64,000 nt of DNA from Typhlomys cinereus (lineage: Eukaryota > Chordata > Mammalia > Rodentia > Platacanthomyidae). Position 1 is the first letter of the stretch, and each line of letters starts with the position of its first letter. The DNA is taken from positions 2,508,696 through 2,572,695 of the forward strand of contig JALPQD010000224.1 of assembly GCA_023101885.1 (NCBI GenBank), in the 5' to 3' direction. The notes below the pieces were generated by a model, which searched no databases, was not told where the DNA came from, and saw nothing but the letters and a program-made list of their open reading frames with translations. A program made the translations under genes and the position numbers. This document shows positions 33,517 to 45,960 of this stretch, piece after piece.

Positions 33517-34599
33517 GTGAGTACCATTTTAAAAAAATTCTAGATGACACAGAAGAGATCTGGTGTGGTTACTGTTTGCTCGTGTATTCAGTATGCCGGG
33601 CAATGGGGGCTTCCATCAGCTACACTTGTGGCTCAAAAGTTTCATAGAATGTTACCATACTGTCTTGCTCTGTTTGCTAGAGAAGGACCCATTCCTTGGA
33701 TCTCCAAGTTCTTTAATTAAAAAAAAAAAAAAAAAACTACACTTAAAAAAAGCAAGAAAGAAAAAGGCAAAGGGGAAAGGGGATTGCCTGGGAACGGGGG
33801 TGTTTCCCACATACTATGTGGTTTTATTTTTTAGCTGCGTAAAGGTCCTTCCGTAATAGTTTATATTTGTATTACAATACAAACAAAGCTTGTGATTTGA
33901 CAGGGGATTGTAAGTAGCTTGATCCTTGAGTTAAAGCTAGAGGTAGTGCCCCAGCCGGGCTTCTCCTGGAAGTCGGCTCACCGCCGGGAGCCCCTTGCTG
34001 GCGTCCTGGGGATGAGGCCATGAGGGCTGTCTCCTGTGGCCAGGCTGGACATGCGGGTGACAGTGCCAATGTCACTGTCATACTTTGAATCAGTGCTGTG
34101 ATGCTATTAACCAGTCGTTTGGCTCATATGACCCGCGGTGCCAAGGCTGAAGTGGTCAGCAGTCAAGACTGGCTGGTGTCAACATCTCACCAAGTTTAAT
34201 GCCCCCTCTGAGGTCAGGGCTCCTTGGTGGATGTGGCCATGATAAAGCAAACTGCACGTTTTCCCTGTACATCTTTCCTTCTCCTAACATCTCTACGTAC
34301 ACTTCCTGTCCCCAGTCTTGAGGCCCCTGGCCAGTCATCAAAGCCGCTCCTGTCTGCGCTCTGACTTCTGTACCAGGTGGGCGGCTAGGTGTGTGCTGCA
34401 GTGGTGGCATTTCCTCACCGCTGTGGGTGAGGCTCCCGTGAAGTATTTCTTTTGCACCTTGCTGTACATTCGGAGTGACAGTCAATCATGCCGGGGAAAT
34501 TATGTCGGTAGATGCTTAAGAGGGCCAGTCACGTTGCTTCTGCAGACCAGAGAAAGACAAAGGCTGCTCCTTTTTGGTCAGCCCAGCCCCCAACCAATG

Positions 34600-36209
34600 A
34601 TGTAAGTCTGTCCGCATTGAGAATGGGTCTTGCCCTGTTGATTAATCTAATCTAGAAAATCCCTCATAGACGTGACCAGAACTTTGTTTCCATGGTGATT
34701 ACAGATCACACCATCAAGCTGACAGTCGTCACTAGTCCATGCCTTGTGGAGTTGACACCCAGGCATATCACTTTTAAGCCGCAACCTCTCACCCCTTGTC
34801 CCAGGCTGACTGCCATCTCTATTAATGCAAATATGTTCAGTCTAACTTCAAGTCCCTTGTGGTCTCTAACAATTCCAATACTGTAAAAATCCAAATCTTG
34901 TCCTAGACTCAAGAAAAATGTTTCACTATGAGCATCTATGAAAGTTAAATACTTTCAATAACTAGTGGCACAGAAAAACAAATCCTATTCAAAACACAGA
35001 TAAATGTGGGCATAGCAAGAAATAATCAAACACGAAATCCTGGAGCTCTGTCTCCAATATTTAGAGGACATTGGAATTGTCTGGGCCTCTAAAAGGCCTC
35101 GCCTCTCCTACTTGGCTGCATATACGTGGTCTCTTGGGCAGCTCTACTCTATGTGGGTTTTCCTTAGTGGTTATCTCATGGTCTTTGCATCTTCAACATC
35201 CTGAGATCTCAATTGCAACCTAGATTTCATCTTCACATATTCATACAATGATCACTCAGGGTCTCCTTGCAGGCACTTCAGCCCTGCAGCACACTGCATG
35301 GCTTCAGTGACTCTCTAACCAAGAAACAAGACTCCATGAGGTACCCCTCAACCTCTCATCTTTCAGACCTGCAAAAACAGTAAAGTTCTGCTGCCTGCAT
35401 AGGATGGAACCTCACATCACACCTCCCCTCTTGTCCCCCCATCTTCCCCGCCCCTCATGGACCGTGGCTGTCGTGGTTTCTGTCTGCCTTGGTTGCTTAG
35501 TCTGCAGAAGCACATTGCAAGGCAGTTGCTTCTGAGCAGAGCAACCCTCTCAGGCGCTCCTTTCTCATGAGCTTGTGTTCCCACTCCCTGGAGCCTGTGC
35601 TGGTTAGGGTCTTGCCCTCGGGGCACCTTTCCTGGTGTCTCAATGCTTAGTGACAGGTTTCTCCTTAAAGACTCCTTTGAAACCTGCTTTATCCAATAAA
35701 GTTGCTCAAATTCACTCTCTCTCTTCCTCATATTTTTCATCTTTATTTCACTTTTTGTGTTCTCTCTCTCTCTCACCCCTCCTCTCTTCCTCTCTCCTTC
35801 TCCCCACTTGAAGACCTAGATAAGAGCAGTAAGCAATAGACATGCCACAGTCTGAATGTTATCCTTTGGTGAGATTTCCTCCACTAAACAAATTATTAAG
35901 TTCAGAAAATAGAGGCAGAATGCAGCCCAAATTCTTGGCCAGCATGTTATTCAAGTGACCTCTAGCCCAGTTTCCTAGATAACCCTTATTCCCCTTTAAA
36001 ATTTGAGGAGCAGGGCTCCACTATCTATTTCTCTCAGCTTCTTGGTCTTGTGCGCACACTCACTGGAATCTTCATTAAGCTCTGTTGTAAGGCTTTCTAG
36101 TCCAGAGTTCCAAAAGTAAGCCAGTTCCATCCACCTTTTTGCTGCATGGTCAGGTTTGTCACAGCAACAACCTAATTCCTAATACCAATTTTTTATTTTC
36201 TGGATTAGT
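34600..36209. mobile_element. Probable interspersed repeat block (family not named)
   Basis: Starts with an element end ('gaaaatccctcatagacgtg', 'tttccatggtgattacagat', 'caccatcaagctgacagtc'). It then runs through a long unassigned stretch to the element at 36210. The phrase around 'ccatggtgatt' recurs near 36535, so related ends lie about 1.9 kb apart. Could be two separate copies or ends of one larger element. Purely a pattern observation. Confidence 0.4.
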
Positions 36210-36590
36210 TTTAGTTCTTCCATATTAGTTCTCTATTACTTACGTATTGCTGGGACAAACCAAAGCATCTTAAGGAAGGGAGGGTTTATTTGGCTGCTGG
36301 TTCTTAAGCCTAGACCATCATGTAGGGGTGGTCATGGCACCAAGAAGGTGTCTAGTCGCATTGCATCTGTAGTCAGGGAGCCAAGAGAGAGGACTTGATG
36401 CTCCTTTCTCTTCCTTTTTATTAGGACCAGGTCCTAGCCTGCGGGATGATTCTGGCCAGTATTAGTGGGGGTCTTTACACCCCAGTTAACCTAAGTTATA
36501 AAATCTCTAAACACACATGCCCAGAGGTTTGTTGCCATGGTGATTCTAAAACCCATCGAGTTTGTAATCAAGATTAACCATCACAGGTCA
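36210..36590. mobile_element. Rodent medium-length repeat, near complete
   Basis: Opens 'ttagttctctattacttacg' / 'tattgctgggacaaacc', has 'gggagggtttatttggctgc' and closes 'ttgccatggtgattctaaaa' / 'gtaatcaagattaaccatca'. The order and terminal 'accatcaca' fit a common rodent repeat with similar ends. Confidence 0.55.
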
Positions 36591-38645
36591 TTACCAAGAA
36601 AATTAGTTTTTAGGTTCCTTGTAAGTTTTTACTGAAACGGGTCACTTGACAACAGTTAATTGCCATGCTGGAATAAAAGATCTTTATTATCAGCAACCTG
36701 CTTGGCTCATTTTGAGTTATTTCTCCAGAGGTGGAAATCGGAGTGGTCTGTCCTCCCTTTCATAGATCTGCACAGATGCGCAATGCTCACAAGCCTCAGA
36801 CCGGCCGTCCGAGGAAGTACTGAGCAAGCTGGCACTGCTCAGTGGTGTTTTGTAATTGGAGCCCTTGGACCAAATACTGTCAACAGTGGAAGTCTTAAGT
36901 CATGTAGCCTCAGAAAAATTTCAAGACAATTGTAGCAAACACCTGCTCCAAGACTGTTTGGATGAATCCTGACCAATCATTGCTTTGTTCCAACTCAGTC
37001 TGCTAATGCAACTGGGATCACTTTTGACTACCCCAGACATTCACTGAGTCTGGGATGTCCCCAGCGCCAGGTGAAACCCTGCTCTGAGAGAGGCCTGTGC
37101 GTAATCCCCACAGTATAAACCCCACCTTGTGAGCAGAAAATCTGACCAAAGTCTATGCAGAGAGCAAGTGAAAGCTGCAAAATGACTTGCGTTGTGGCAG
37201 CCTTGTTAGACATGATCTTGGAAGGGATACACTTCCTCTCATGGACTATTGCGTTGGAACTTTGGGCAACCAGAGGTAAGACTAGGAGAACTGGTGTGTG
37301 TACAGAACTCCTCAGGAGAATTAGCTGAAGGGATCTCTTGTCAGGATGGAAAGAGCCAGCAGGGCTGGGAACATGGCTCACAAGCATGAGAACCAGAATC
37401 AGGAGCCTCAGAATCCAGGAAGTTCTGCGTGGGCTCTGGGGCCCTCCCGGAATTAGCACTTGAAAGTAGGAGATAGGGGGTAACATGAGCCAGCTGACTA
37501 GCAGGCTCACGAGTTAGGGAGAGAACCTGCCGTAATGAACAGTGAGATCCGTTGAGGAACCGCTATGGCTCTTGGGCACCTACACGCACCTGTGTGCATA
37601 CACGCTTCAAAAAAACAGTCTGTCTGAGCCTTCCTCAGTGTCCCCTGCACAGGAAGATGCCGCATGGTTTAGCCCAACAGTGTGTTTTGCCGTCCCCCTA
37701 GTAGACATCTGTGACAGCTGTCGTCACACTCATAGTCCTGTCTGGGGGCTGTCTGGCCCTTGCAGGCCTTCATGCTCAAATGTTTTGGGTTCATGGTAAA
37801 TACCTTGGGGAGACTCTACTACTGGGTACCAAGTGTGGCCCAGACCACCAAACATAGCCCTCCATCCAAGCACATGTCAGCTTTCAGTCCAGGTAGCTGG
37901 AAATACCAAGCTCATGACTTTGTCCACCCATAAGAACTACCCTCTGTGAGAATTTGGAAGAAGAGAAGGGAGCAAGTAAGTGGCAGACCACAGCCGCCCC
38001 TGGACAGCACCAAGCAGCCCCCATTTTGTGCAGCTTCCTCCTTGACTTAAAGAACAGAACTCCAGGCTCTGCACCTCTGTCCGCTGTCCTCCAGCTTTCT
38101 CGTCTGTCCAGACATTTCCTCAGTCGGCTCGCATCTGTGCTTCGAGCTGTCATTTAGCCTCTTGGGTCCTCCCTGTGACCATACCTTTGCAAGTCTGTGC
38201 ATGGGTAGAGTTTTAAACTTCCCACTTGAGAACCACTGAAAGTCGGCAGGGAAAAACTGAGTCTATTTAATCCTCATCTGACCAAGAAAATGTCTTTTGT
38301 TTGGGTTTACTTGGCTGGGGTGTTGCACTGCTTTTATCTCCTGTGGGTGTAAACCACCCGCTGTACTTACATGGGATGCGCTGAAACCATCAGCTGGTTC
38401 TCTCCCTCATACTCTTCGATAAACTCAAAAGGTTCTTTGGTATCCTGTACACGCCACTATGTGGAATATTTAAAATATATATGTATTGAAAGAGACTGTC
38501 CGTATGTGGAGCCAGGCCAGCCAAGGAGAGACGCGTGAGCCACCTGGCACGCTGCGCAGAGCCAAGCAGCTCCGACTGGTCCGGGCAGAGAGAATCAGGA
38601 AGAGACGTTGGGTGTCAGCTGAAGGCAGCGGAGCGGCACACAGAG

Positions 38646-38740
38646 GCCAGTGTGTTGGTGCTCACATCGAACCCCAGTGTTCTGGGGCAAGAAGGATCAT
38701 GGTTGAAGGCCAGCCTGGCCCATGTAGCAAGACCCTGTCT
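38646..38740 (+). mobile_element. B1 SINE, diverged
   Basis: 'ccagtgtgttggtgctcaca', 'accccagtgttctggggcaa', 'aaggccagcctggcccatgt', 'agcaagaccctgtctggggg'. These are B1 landmarks in order. Confidence 0.65.
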
Positions 38741-39764
38741 GGGGGAGGCGGAGAGGAGGGATCGAGGGGCTGAGAACGGAAAGGTTTGTTGGGCTGGCCA
38801 AGGTCGTCAGCAGCCGTCGTCTTGGGGGCACACTTCCATTTAAGGCACTGAGCAATGGAATCTGGGAAGACACACTCTTAAAAAGGCATTTTCAAGTGCT
38901 CTAGAAACTCCCCTCTGCGCACACTCTCTCTCCTGTCACCCTTCTCGCCTCTTTGGAATCCCCATGTAGGCACACACCCTCAGCAATGGTTCTGTGTTTA
39001 TGGGCTGCCTTTTCAGCCCAAGGGCTACATTAACACATGCTCCTCTTCCACGAGAGAGCAGGTCCTTCCAGCGTTGAGGTCCATGCTTGAGCTGGTACCT
39101 GAAAAGTGACCTAGAATCCAAAAAGGAAAAGTTAGCTTTCTCTGTTAGGTCATGAGAGGTAGTCGACAGAACCTCTTAAACACACGAAGTGATTTGGGTA
39201 CATTCAGATCTAAGCGGTTAATATCTCTATGACAAAAAGTAACTCTAGGCATCCTCGGGCAGTGACATCCACGTTATGACATCATTAGCACTGATGACAG
39301 AAAATATATGGTTATTTTATATTTTATCATGTAGCTGTCGTTATGGTTCAACTTCTTAAATGCATGAATTTCCTACTCTGGTTAATGGCTCATTTTCCCA
39401 GATCGTTCTGCATGTTCAGTTAGTTCATATGAGGGAAGGGCTGGTGACATTGAGAAGAGAAACTCAAGGTAGAAGGAAGTTACAGAAACAGCCTCCAGTT
39501 AGCCCCACAGTAGACCTTTAGGCCTGTTGGGATGTTGTGTGTCCAGGGGAGTGTGAATTACATCATCACGTAGGCCTTTTTCTTTAACCACCCCAGGGCG
39601 CTAACTGTCCCGGCTGCCATGTGCTTTCTAGAGGGTCTCGGGCAGTTGCTGGCAGCTTCAAAGGTCTTGTCTTCACCTTGGATTTTTGAGGACTGAGCTT
39701 TCAAGACAGGTCTCCGCCTTCATCTCCTGGTGTTTCACGGCACATCAATTCTTCTTCCTTTCAG

Positions 39765-39908
39765 GCCAATGAAATGTTGCTCAGCGGGCGGAAGCTGACT
39801 GCGCAGGAGGCGTGTGGGAAGGGTCTGGTCTCCCAGGTGTTCTGGCCGGGGACCTTCACCCAGGAAGTCATGGTTCGCGTCAAGGAGCTCGCCTCGTGTA
39901 ACCCAGTT
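39765..39908 (+). CDS. Cdyl: Cdyl exon: crotonase-like domain, C-terminal helices
   Basis: 144 bases, 48 codons in phase 0 at both ends, following acceptor TTTCAG. It reads ANEMLLSGRKLTAQEACGKG, LVSQVFWPGTFTQEVMVRVK, ELASCNPV and stops at the donor GTT|gtacgt. In the crotonase fold this is the segment where 'A-x-E-M-L-x-x-G-R-x-x-x-A-x-E-A' forms helices packing against the CoA pocket and leads to the oligomerisation C-terminus. One conservative change from the usual form (Val for Ile in VRVK). Joined to the preceding exon it restores ...GGAS-ANEM..., the expected family sequence, so this junction is intact. Confidence 0.97.
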
Positions 39909-40884
39909 GTACGTCTGAGTGCTTCTTGTTCACCTCGGGTCCAGCCCTGTCACCTCCACGCATAGTGCTGCCGGGGCCGCCGTGTTCCAGATCTGCTCCC
40001 CTGGTCCCCTGGTGCACCTGGACTCCAGCGTGAAGTATAGTAACTTCCTCATGGAAGTCGACAGCGTCCAGCATCTTACCATTTCTCACTGCCTGCAAAA
40101 CCCTTTTCATGCAGTCTCATGTCTGGCATATGTGTTAGTCAAGCGCATGCACATGGGAACCTAGGTATTTGCATTAGTCATGTGCTGAAAAGTCAGTCTT
40201 CTGACAAAATTGAGTTCAGCAATCAGCTAAGCTATCAGCAGGGTCTCGTGGAGCACAAGTGTAGTGGACGTCCCGAGCAGGGTTCCACCCCAGCCCACAG
40301 CAGGGGTCTGGTGTCCAGGGTTGGTCCATTGCCTCGTGTGGGTCAATACAGAATGCCAGTTCTTTTGAAATGCCATCCTCAGGTTGAGAGGGGACCCAAA
40401 ATCCATTGCGAAATATTCAGACCCCTGTGCCCACAATGGCACTTGCCTTCCTCCCCCTCCGTGAATACCAGGATCTGTCCTCAGATGGTCAAGTCCCTTG
40501 CACACGGTTGCATGGTTACATGCTGTCTGCACCTTCTCCATGTACTTCAGGTCATCTCTAATGACTTACTCTTGGTGCACTGTAAATACTATATAAATAA
40601 GTGTTGTGCCAAAAAGAAAGTCTGTGCTATTCCGTGCAGACATTGGTTTTGATTCTGAATATTTTCTGTCCAAGGTTGGTTGAGTCCACAGATGTGGAAT
40701 CCACAGAAAGCACAGAGCCAGCAGTGTTTATTATATGTGATAGACCTGACATGTATTGTGAAAAATAGCTGTTGCTGTTTTAACAGGCAGTGCTCCAACA
40801 TAGTGGCTAGGGCCGTATGTGCCGGAGGAGACGTGGCCCCTCACGGGACCCTGGAGCTAACTCTCCGCTTGTGCTCTGCTGCAG
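39909..40884 (+). other. Cdyl: Cdyl intron, last
   Basis: 976 bases between donor gtacgt and acceptor CTGCAG-type (GCAG at 40881-40884). No repeat recognised. The frame at 40119-40652 runs through intron and shows no homology. Confidence 0.85.
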
Positions 40885-41043
40885 GTCCTGGAGGAGTCCA
40901 AAGCCCTCGTTCGCTGCAACATGAAGATGGAGCTGGAGCAGGCCAACGAGAGAGAGTGTGAAGTGCTGAAGAAAATCTGGGGCTCTGCCCAGGGCATGGA
41001 CTCTATGTTAAAGTACTTACAAAGAAAAATTGATGAGTTTTGA
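40885..41043 (+). CDS. Cdyl: Cdyl terminal coding exon
   Basis: 53 codons including the TGA stop at 41041-41043. It encodes VLEESKALVRCNMKMELEQA, NERECEVLKKIWGSAQGMDS, MLKYLQRKIDEF. This is the conserved C-terminal helix of CDY-family crotonase domains, which mediates trimerisation in related folds. Phase 0 at its start completes ...SCNPV-VLEESKAL. No disruption is seen. The stop is immediately followed by non-coding sequence with a normal 3' UTR. Confidence 0.98.
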   Translation, partial: VLEESKALVRCNMKMELEQANERECEVLKKIWGSAQGMDSMLKYLQRKIDEF

Positions 41044-42435
41044 TTGGCAGGCTGTGGGCGGATGACACTGGAACTGGTCTGAGCCAGACATCAGTGGCTC
41101 CCAGTTGCCAGTGTCTGTCCTCCCAATAGCTCATGCTTGGAACAAACAGGACTGAAAAACATCCAAGCTATTTATTGCCGAGGAGTTTTTAAGTACTGTA
41201 ACTTTAAAATAAATAGCTACAAAGCTCCTTTGTCCAAACATCATTATTTTATACTCACGTACATTCAAAAGTAATGGTGAGCCCTGGACTGCTCTTGGGA
41301 GCTATAATTTTTCTTTGGCTAGTACTGTATTTAAAAGAAAAAAAGAAATGTGTTTTATTCATTTTGGGTGACAAAAATTTGGAATAACGTTTTACTCATT
41401 TTTTTTTTCCTCTAGACCATAGAGCCTAAAGAAAGGGGTCTTAGGCAGCCTCACCTCCCTTTCCCCAGAGAGAAGTAGAAAGATGTGAACCATTTCCTGT
41501 ATCTAAGCGGGGAGATAAAGTACCTCAGTAAGGGAAAACTCTAAGTCAAAATTAAGTGTAGGAAACAGTTCTGGTGGAGAATCCCAACTTGAGCTTGGGG
41601 TTCATGCTGCGATTCAGTTGATTCTCACACTTTCAAATGTGCCCGGTTCTGACCCAGCACCACGATCACCGTCTCTCGAAGGTTCTGTTTCAGTACTCGT
41701 AAATCAAGGATGAATAGCTAAGTTATAAGTTAGCATTAGCGGGTTTTAAATAGTTTTCTGACCCTTTTGAAAAATAACTACATAAGTGCTTCTTGTGACT
41801 GGGTAAGAAATGCTACTTTATACACAGTTTTGGTTTTTCTATCTGCAGATATGACTGATGATGTACTACACCAAAAAAAGTATTTTTATGTTTATAAAGT
41901 GTAATTTTTAGGTTCACTTAGAATATATTTTATTTAATAAGTTAAAATTCTCTTGGCACACTATTAAATACAGAAACTCCTTTGAAAACAAAAAAGAACT
42001 ACCTTATATTCGACATTAAATGTTCTCCGATCTCCGCTTTTATGTCTCTACCATATACTGAGTGCAGTATAGTGTCCGCAAGTGCCCCATGGAGTGGGGT
42101 CTGATTCCGGACGGCAGATGCCTACTATTACTTAGGCTTCTGGGCTTGCAGTCATATTGAATGTATGAAGAATGAAACAAAATCAAAACCTTATTTTTGT
42201 ACAGTTTTGAAGTTTATACTTAGAACTGACCGCCTCCCTAGCCACAGGGAGAGCTGTGCAGTGTGTGAATCTGCCTTTATCTCGGATCGATTGGTACAGT
42301 ATTTTTGCATCTGTGGGACCTACTTTTTTGTTCAGTAGTTTAAACTATATATAAACTGTACAATCTGTAAAGTTTTTATAGAATAAATATTCAGCTGTGA
42401 AAACTGGTTAAATAAAACTAATATTTCTTAACACA
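41044..42435 (+). other. Cdyl: Cdyl 3' UTR
   Basis: About 1.4 kb, A/T-rich, with no open frame of note. It contains several ATTTA-type segments (for example 41170-41177 and 41931-41938). A TACCTCA heptamer at 41521-41527 could pair with the let-7 seed (7mer-A1), which is only a motif match. An early AATAAA occurs at 41210-41215 and two clustered signals at 42382 and 42411. The end is estimated about 15-25 bases after the last signal. Confidence 0.8.
42382..42416 (+). terminator. Cdyl: Clustered poly(A) signals of Cdyl
   Basis: AATAAA at 42382-42387 and again at 42411-42416. A G/T-rich segment follows ('ggagtgttttttcc' near 42440), as expected downstream of a cleavage site. The AATAAA at 41210-41215 may serve a short 3' UTR form. 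Confidence 0.75.
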
Positions 42436-42439
42436 TTTG

Positions 42440-44481
42440 GAGTGTTTTTTCCAATTAATTCTTCACTTGCCAGGTTTCTCAGAGGGGGTGTTTTCTCTGG
42501 TCATCGTTGTGAAATTCAGCAGTGTGCATAACACATTTGTGTCCAGGTGCTTCTGACACCGCAACTCACTGTACGCTGCCGTTTGCCACGTTCATGTGAT
42601 GGTGTCACTTCTCCAAGGGGAGGGAGGTTTGTGTTAACACCTACAGAATAGTGACAGAAATTGGGACTTGGTTCCCACTGGCTAGGTCTGTCGCTACCTG
42701 TCTCTAATCCTGCTCTCAGCCTCTCTGATAATGACTTTTCTAACCAGCTTGTCCTGGCTCATGATGTCTTCACTGTCCCAATGGGTGGGTTGTCTTCTGT
42801 GATGTGTCTCAGTCCCAGTAAAAGCGTGAGAAGGCGTGTCTGACATTTTCTGAATGAACTACAGGGTGTACCAGAAGGAGCCCTGCAGAGGGAGGGAGAG
42901 ACTCTAGGCCGGTGGACCCCTCCAGCCAAAGGCCTGAGGCCCTGAGATGCACCCCAGAACTTCAGAGAGCAAAACAGATGCGCATGTACGCCTCACATCA
43001 GAAGTTAAAATGGGAAAACAGCCCCTGGTTTCTTGGGCAGCTTTCTTGCTGTCACTCATGCTGATGGTGACCAGGCATCCAAGAATAGTGCTCTTCACAC
43101 CGCAGTGCCCTGTGCCTACCTGCTCCAGTACTCCTGAGACCAAGTCCAGATGAAAACCATTCAGGTTGTTCATCTGAATTGCATGGACAGCTTCCTCCCA
43201 CTTCCCCCCCTCCCCCCAGAATGACTATCCTGACAGATAGGAATAACACAGCAACCTGAGACTCCCACCTGCATGAATCTGCAGAGACACTGCATTTCAA
43301 GTAATGAGATGTTACTACTCAGCAATCTCTTACTAACACCTCCTGCATGGTTAGTTTCCATTCAAACATGTCCTGGAAGATTTACAGGAACTAAAAGTGG
43401 GGTTTACTCCAGCTGAACCCATCAACTGAGGGAACTTCTATTATTTTTTTTTTTAAAAAGCCTTTAGCGTGTTATGCTTATGTGTAACGGGAGTGCATAT
43501 AATTAAAGTCAGAAGAACATACACAAAAAAGACATAACTCTATGACAAACCCCTTCACATATACTGTGCCTCTTAGCAACCAGCTAACTCCTCCTGGATC
43601 CCATGATAGAAAAAATGCCAAACAATCAGTACAATCAGTGCTGCTCAGGAGCCTGGCTCAGGCAATCTGTCTGCTGCTGTCGTGCAGTGCGTCCTACATT
43701 GTCTCTAAGTCAATCTCTTGCAGCTTTGTTACTTATGTGCACTTTTCCAATTCTTTGAGCAAGACGTACAAACCTGCAAGCAATTGGTCCAGACGGATGA
43801 CCAGGAAACAGCCACGCTACTACGCTCCTGGGTCTGAGGAGGTTTGGGGGTCTAGGTCTCCCTAGGGGTCTTGATCCAGTGCAGGTCACCCAACTTCTTT
43901 GCCCTTGTGTGAGGTAGAACAGCCTACAGCCCTGTGTAGATGGAACTGATACGGCTGGACCAAGGTGTGGTTGGAAGCTGCACCAGTCCAATATTCTAAG
44001 AATAACCCTCACTGCTTAGCAACAGAAAAAAGGCAGACCTGTCTCTGGAGGCCCGTCTAAAGGAGTCCACGAACATCTGCTTTTGTGGAGGGTACACTGG
44101 ATGACTTTAACATGGGCTTAAATTTTACTTTTTGGCCACTAGTAAAAGGATTCAAACTATGAGAAGAAAACCATAAACCAGAGTGAGAGACTTCTCTTCC
44201 CAAAAATGCATCTGGGCCCCAAAGGATGGATGCCCAGCAGAAGGGCAGCTGTGGCATGTTTACCTGCAACCCACAGCACAAGTACTGTTGACAGGAGCTG
44301 CAGCCGTGGGTCTGGGGCAGTGCCATCTGAGGAGATCTCGGGGATTCCCTGGTTACTGAGGAAGCCCACACCCATCAAGGAATCAGCTGAGCACTGAAGC
44401 CTCAAATTATCAACTTTAACCTAGTGTAAATACATGTCCTAAGCCATTCAGCAACCCAAGGAAGCACGCCGGACATCCCTC
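42440..44481. other. Intergenic stretch downstream of Cdyl, nothing recognised
   Basis: No exon or clear repeat. In human the next gene beyond CDYL is RPP40 on the opposite strand, about 40 kb away; I see no RPP40 coding exon here. A poly-T/A run lies at 43444-43458. Confidence 0.45.
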
Positions 44482-44555
44482 GCATCCCAGTCTACGTGTA
44501 GTGAGTTCCTGACCAGGCAGAGCTATAGTGAGACTCTTGCCTCCAAGTAAATCAC
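44482..44555 (+). mobile_element. B1-like fragment
   Basis: 'gtgtagtgagttcctgacca', 'ggcagagctatagtgagact' and 'cttgcctccaagtaaa' resemble the B1 3' half. Weakly preserved. Confidence 0.4.
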
Positions 44556-45289
44556 ACTTTGTATCAGGGTACATATAACAGTGTAGATCTAGTGAGTTTT
44601 AATGTTGATTTCTGTACATTTTACATAGTATTCTAAATCTAAGAGAAAACACACACATCTACAATGTAAAACATTCCAGAAAGGGCAGCTACACAAAATG
44701 TGAACAAGGAAATAGAAACCTTGCATAGGCTTCTAAAACACCTAAGACCCAGCACATCTGCAGAGCCTCCCCACAGCTGCGAGTATGCCTTCTCTGACAC
44801 ACAATACCTTCTAAGACAGAGCAATAAAACAAGCCTTGGTAAATTTTAAAAGGACAAAGTATGCCCTTCACAGCAGAATAAAAGATTTGCAAGACGGGAA
44901 ATTCAACACATTCCTAAGCAACCAATTGATCAAAGACAAATCACAAAATAAGTTTGAAAATACCTTGAGATGAATGAAAATAGATTACACAGTAAATTAT
45001 ATAGTGAGCTTCTATATTTAAAAGATGCCAAACCTCACTTTGCAACTTAAACATAAAGAAAAGGCAAAGTAAACCCATAGCAACTAAGGGAAAGAAGTAA
45101 AAGATTAAAGCAGAAACAAGAAAGATGAGAATACACAAAAGTAGTTTGTCGATTTTTGTTGATATTTTCATTGAGAAACTTTTAGCTATGCTAAGGAAGA
45201 TAGGAGTGAATATTCAAAGTACTAACGTTGGAAATGAAATAAAAAGATATGAAAATAGTTTGTATTAGATCCATCAGATAAGGCAAGGA

Positions 45290-45361
45290 GTCAGGTGCTG
45301 TGGCGCATGCCCGCGACCCCAGCATGCTCAAGGCTAGCCTGGACTATGCAGCAAGATCCTG
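45290..45361 (+). mobile_element. B1 fragment
   Basis: 'gtcaggtgctgtggcgcatg', 'ccccagcatgctcaaggcta', 'gcctggactatgcagcaaga'. B1-type 5' half with an internal deletion. Confidence 0.65.
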
Positions 45362-45384
45362 CAAAGCGTAGTAACAGTGGTGAC

Positions 45385-45660
45385 AAGGGCTGTAGACGGC
45401 TCAGTGGTCAAAGCCTTTGCCTCCCAAATAAAAGGACCTGAGCTCGGATCCTCAGATCCCACATCAAAATGCTAGATGGATATGGGCACAGCCTGTAATT
45501 CTGGCTCTGGAGGGCGGAGCCTGAGGAACCCTAGAACAAAGCATTAAGGAAGTAGAGCAAGGAGGAGGATTCCAAAAGTCACCCTTGGGTCTCCACAGGC
45601 ACACACACTTAAGTGCTCTCTGGTACACACATTTATACACACAATAAGAATAATAAAATG
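45385..45660 (+). mobile_element. tRNA-derived SINE, old subfamily
   Basis: 'gggctgtagacggctcagtg', 'gagctcggatcctcagatcc', 'gcctgtaattctggctctgg', 'gtcacccttgggtctccaca' and an AATAATAAAA tail. Adjacent to a second copy at 45672. Confidence 0.8.
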
Positions 45661-45671
45661 GTTAAGTTCCT

Positions 45672-45898
45672 GGGGCTAGAGAGATGGCTTAGGGGTTAAG
45701 ACTGCCTTACAAGCAGAAGGTTTTGAGTTTGGGTCCTAGGTCCCATGTAAAAATGCCAGGCAGAAATGGGGGTGGCCTGCACTTTCGACTCTGGTGGACA
45801 CAGCCTGGGAAATCCCAGAGTGAAGCAAGAAGCAGGTAGAAGCAATGCAAGATGATTCCCGAAGTCACCCTTGGTCCTCCACGGGGACACAGTGCTTT

Positions 45899-45950
<52 letters not shown>

Positions 45951-45960
45951 TAAAAAAAAA
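45672..45960 (+). mobile_element. tRNA-derived SINE with (CA)23 tail
   Basis: 'ggggctagagagatggctta', 'gagtttgggtcctaggtccc', 'gccaggcagaaatgggggtg', 'gtcacccttggtcctccacg', then 23 CA units (45901-45947) and an A-rich end. Tandem to the older copy at 45385. Confidence 0.85.

Larger units (their letters stand above)
33517..39764 (+). other. Cdyl: Cdyl intron with medium repeats
   Basis: Holds a short A run (33720-33738), a composite repeat area (about 34600-36590) and a B1 (38646-38740). The rest (33740-34600, 36600-38640, 38740-39760) has nothing recognised. The acceptor TTTCAG at 39759-39764 has a C/T-rich lead. Confidence 0.8.
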
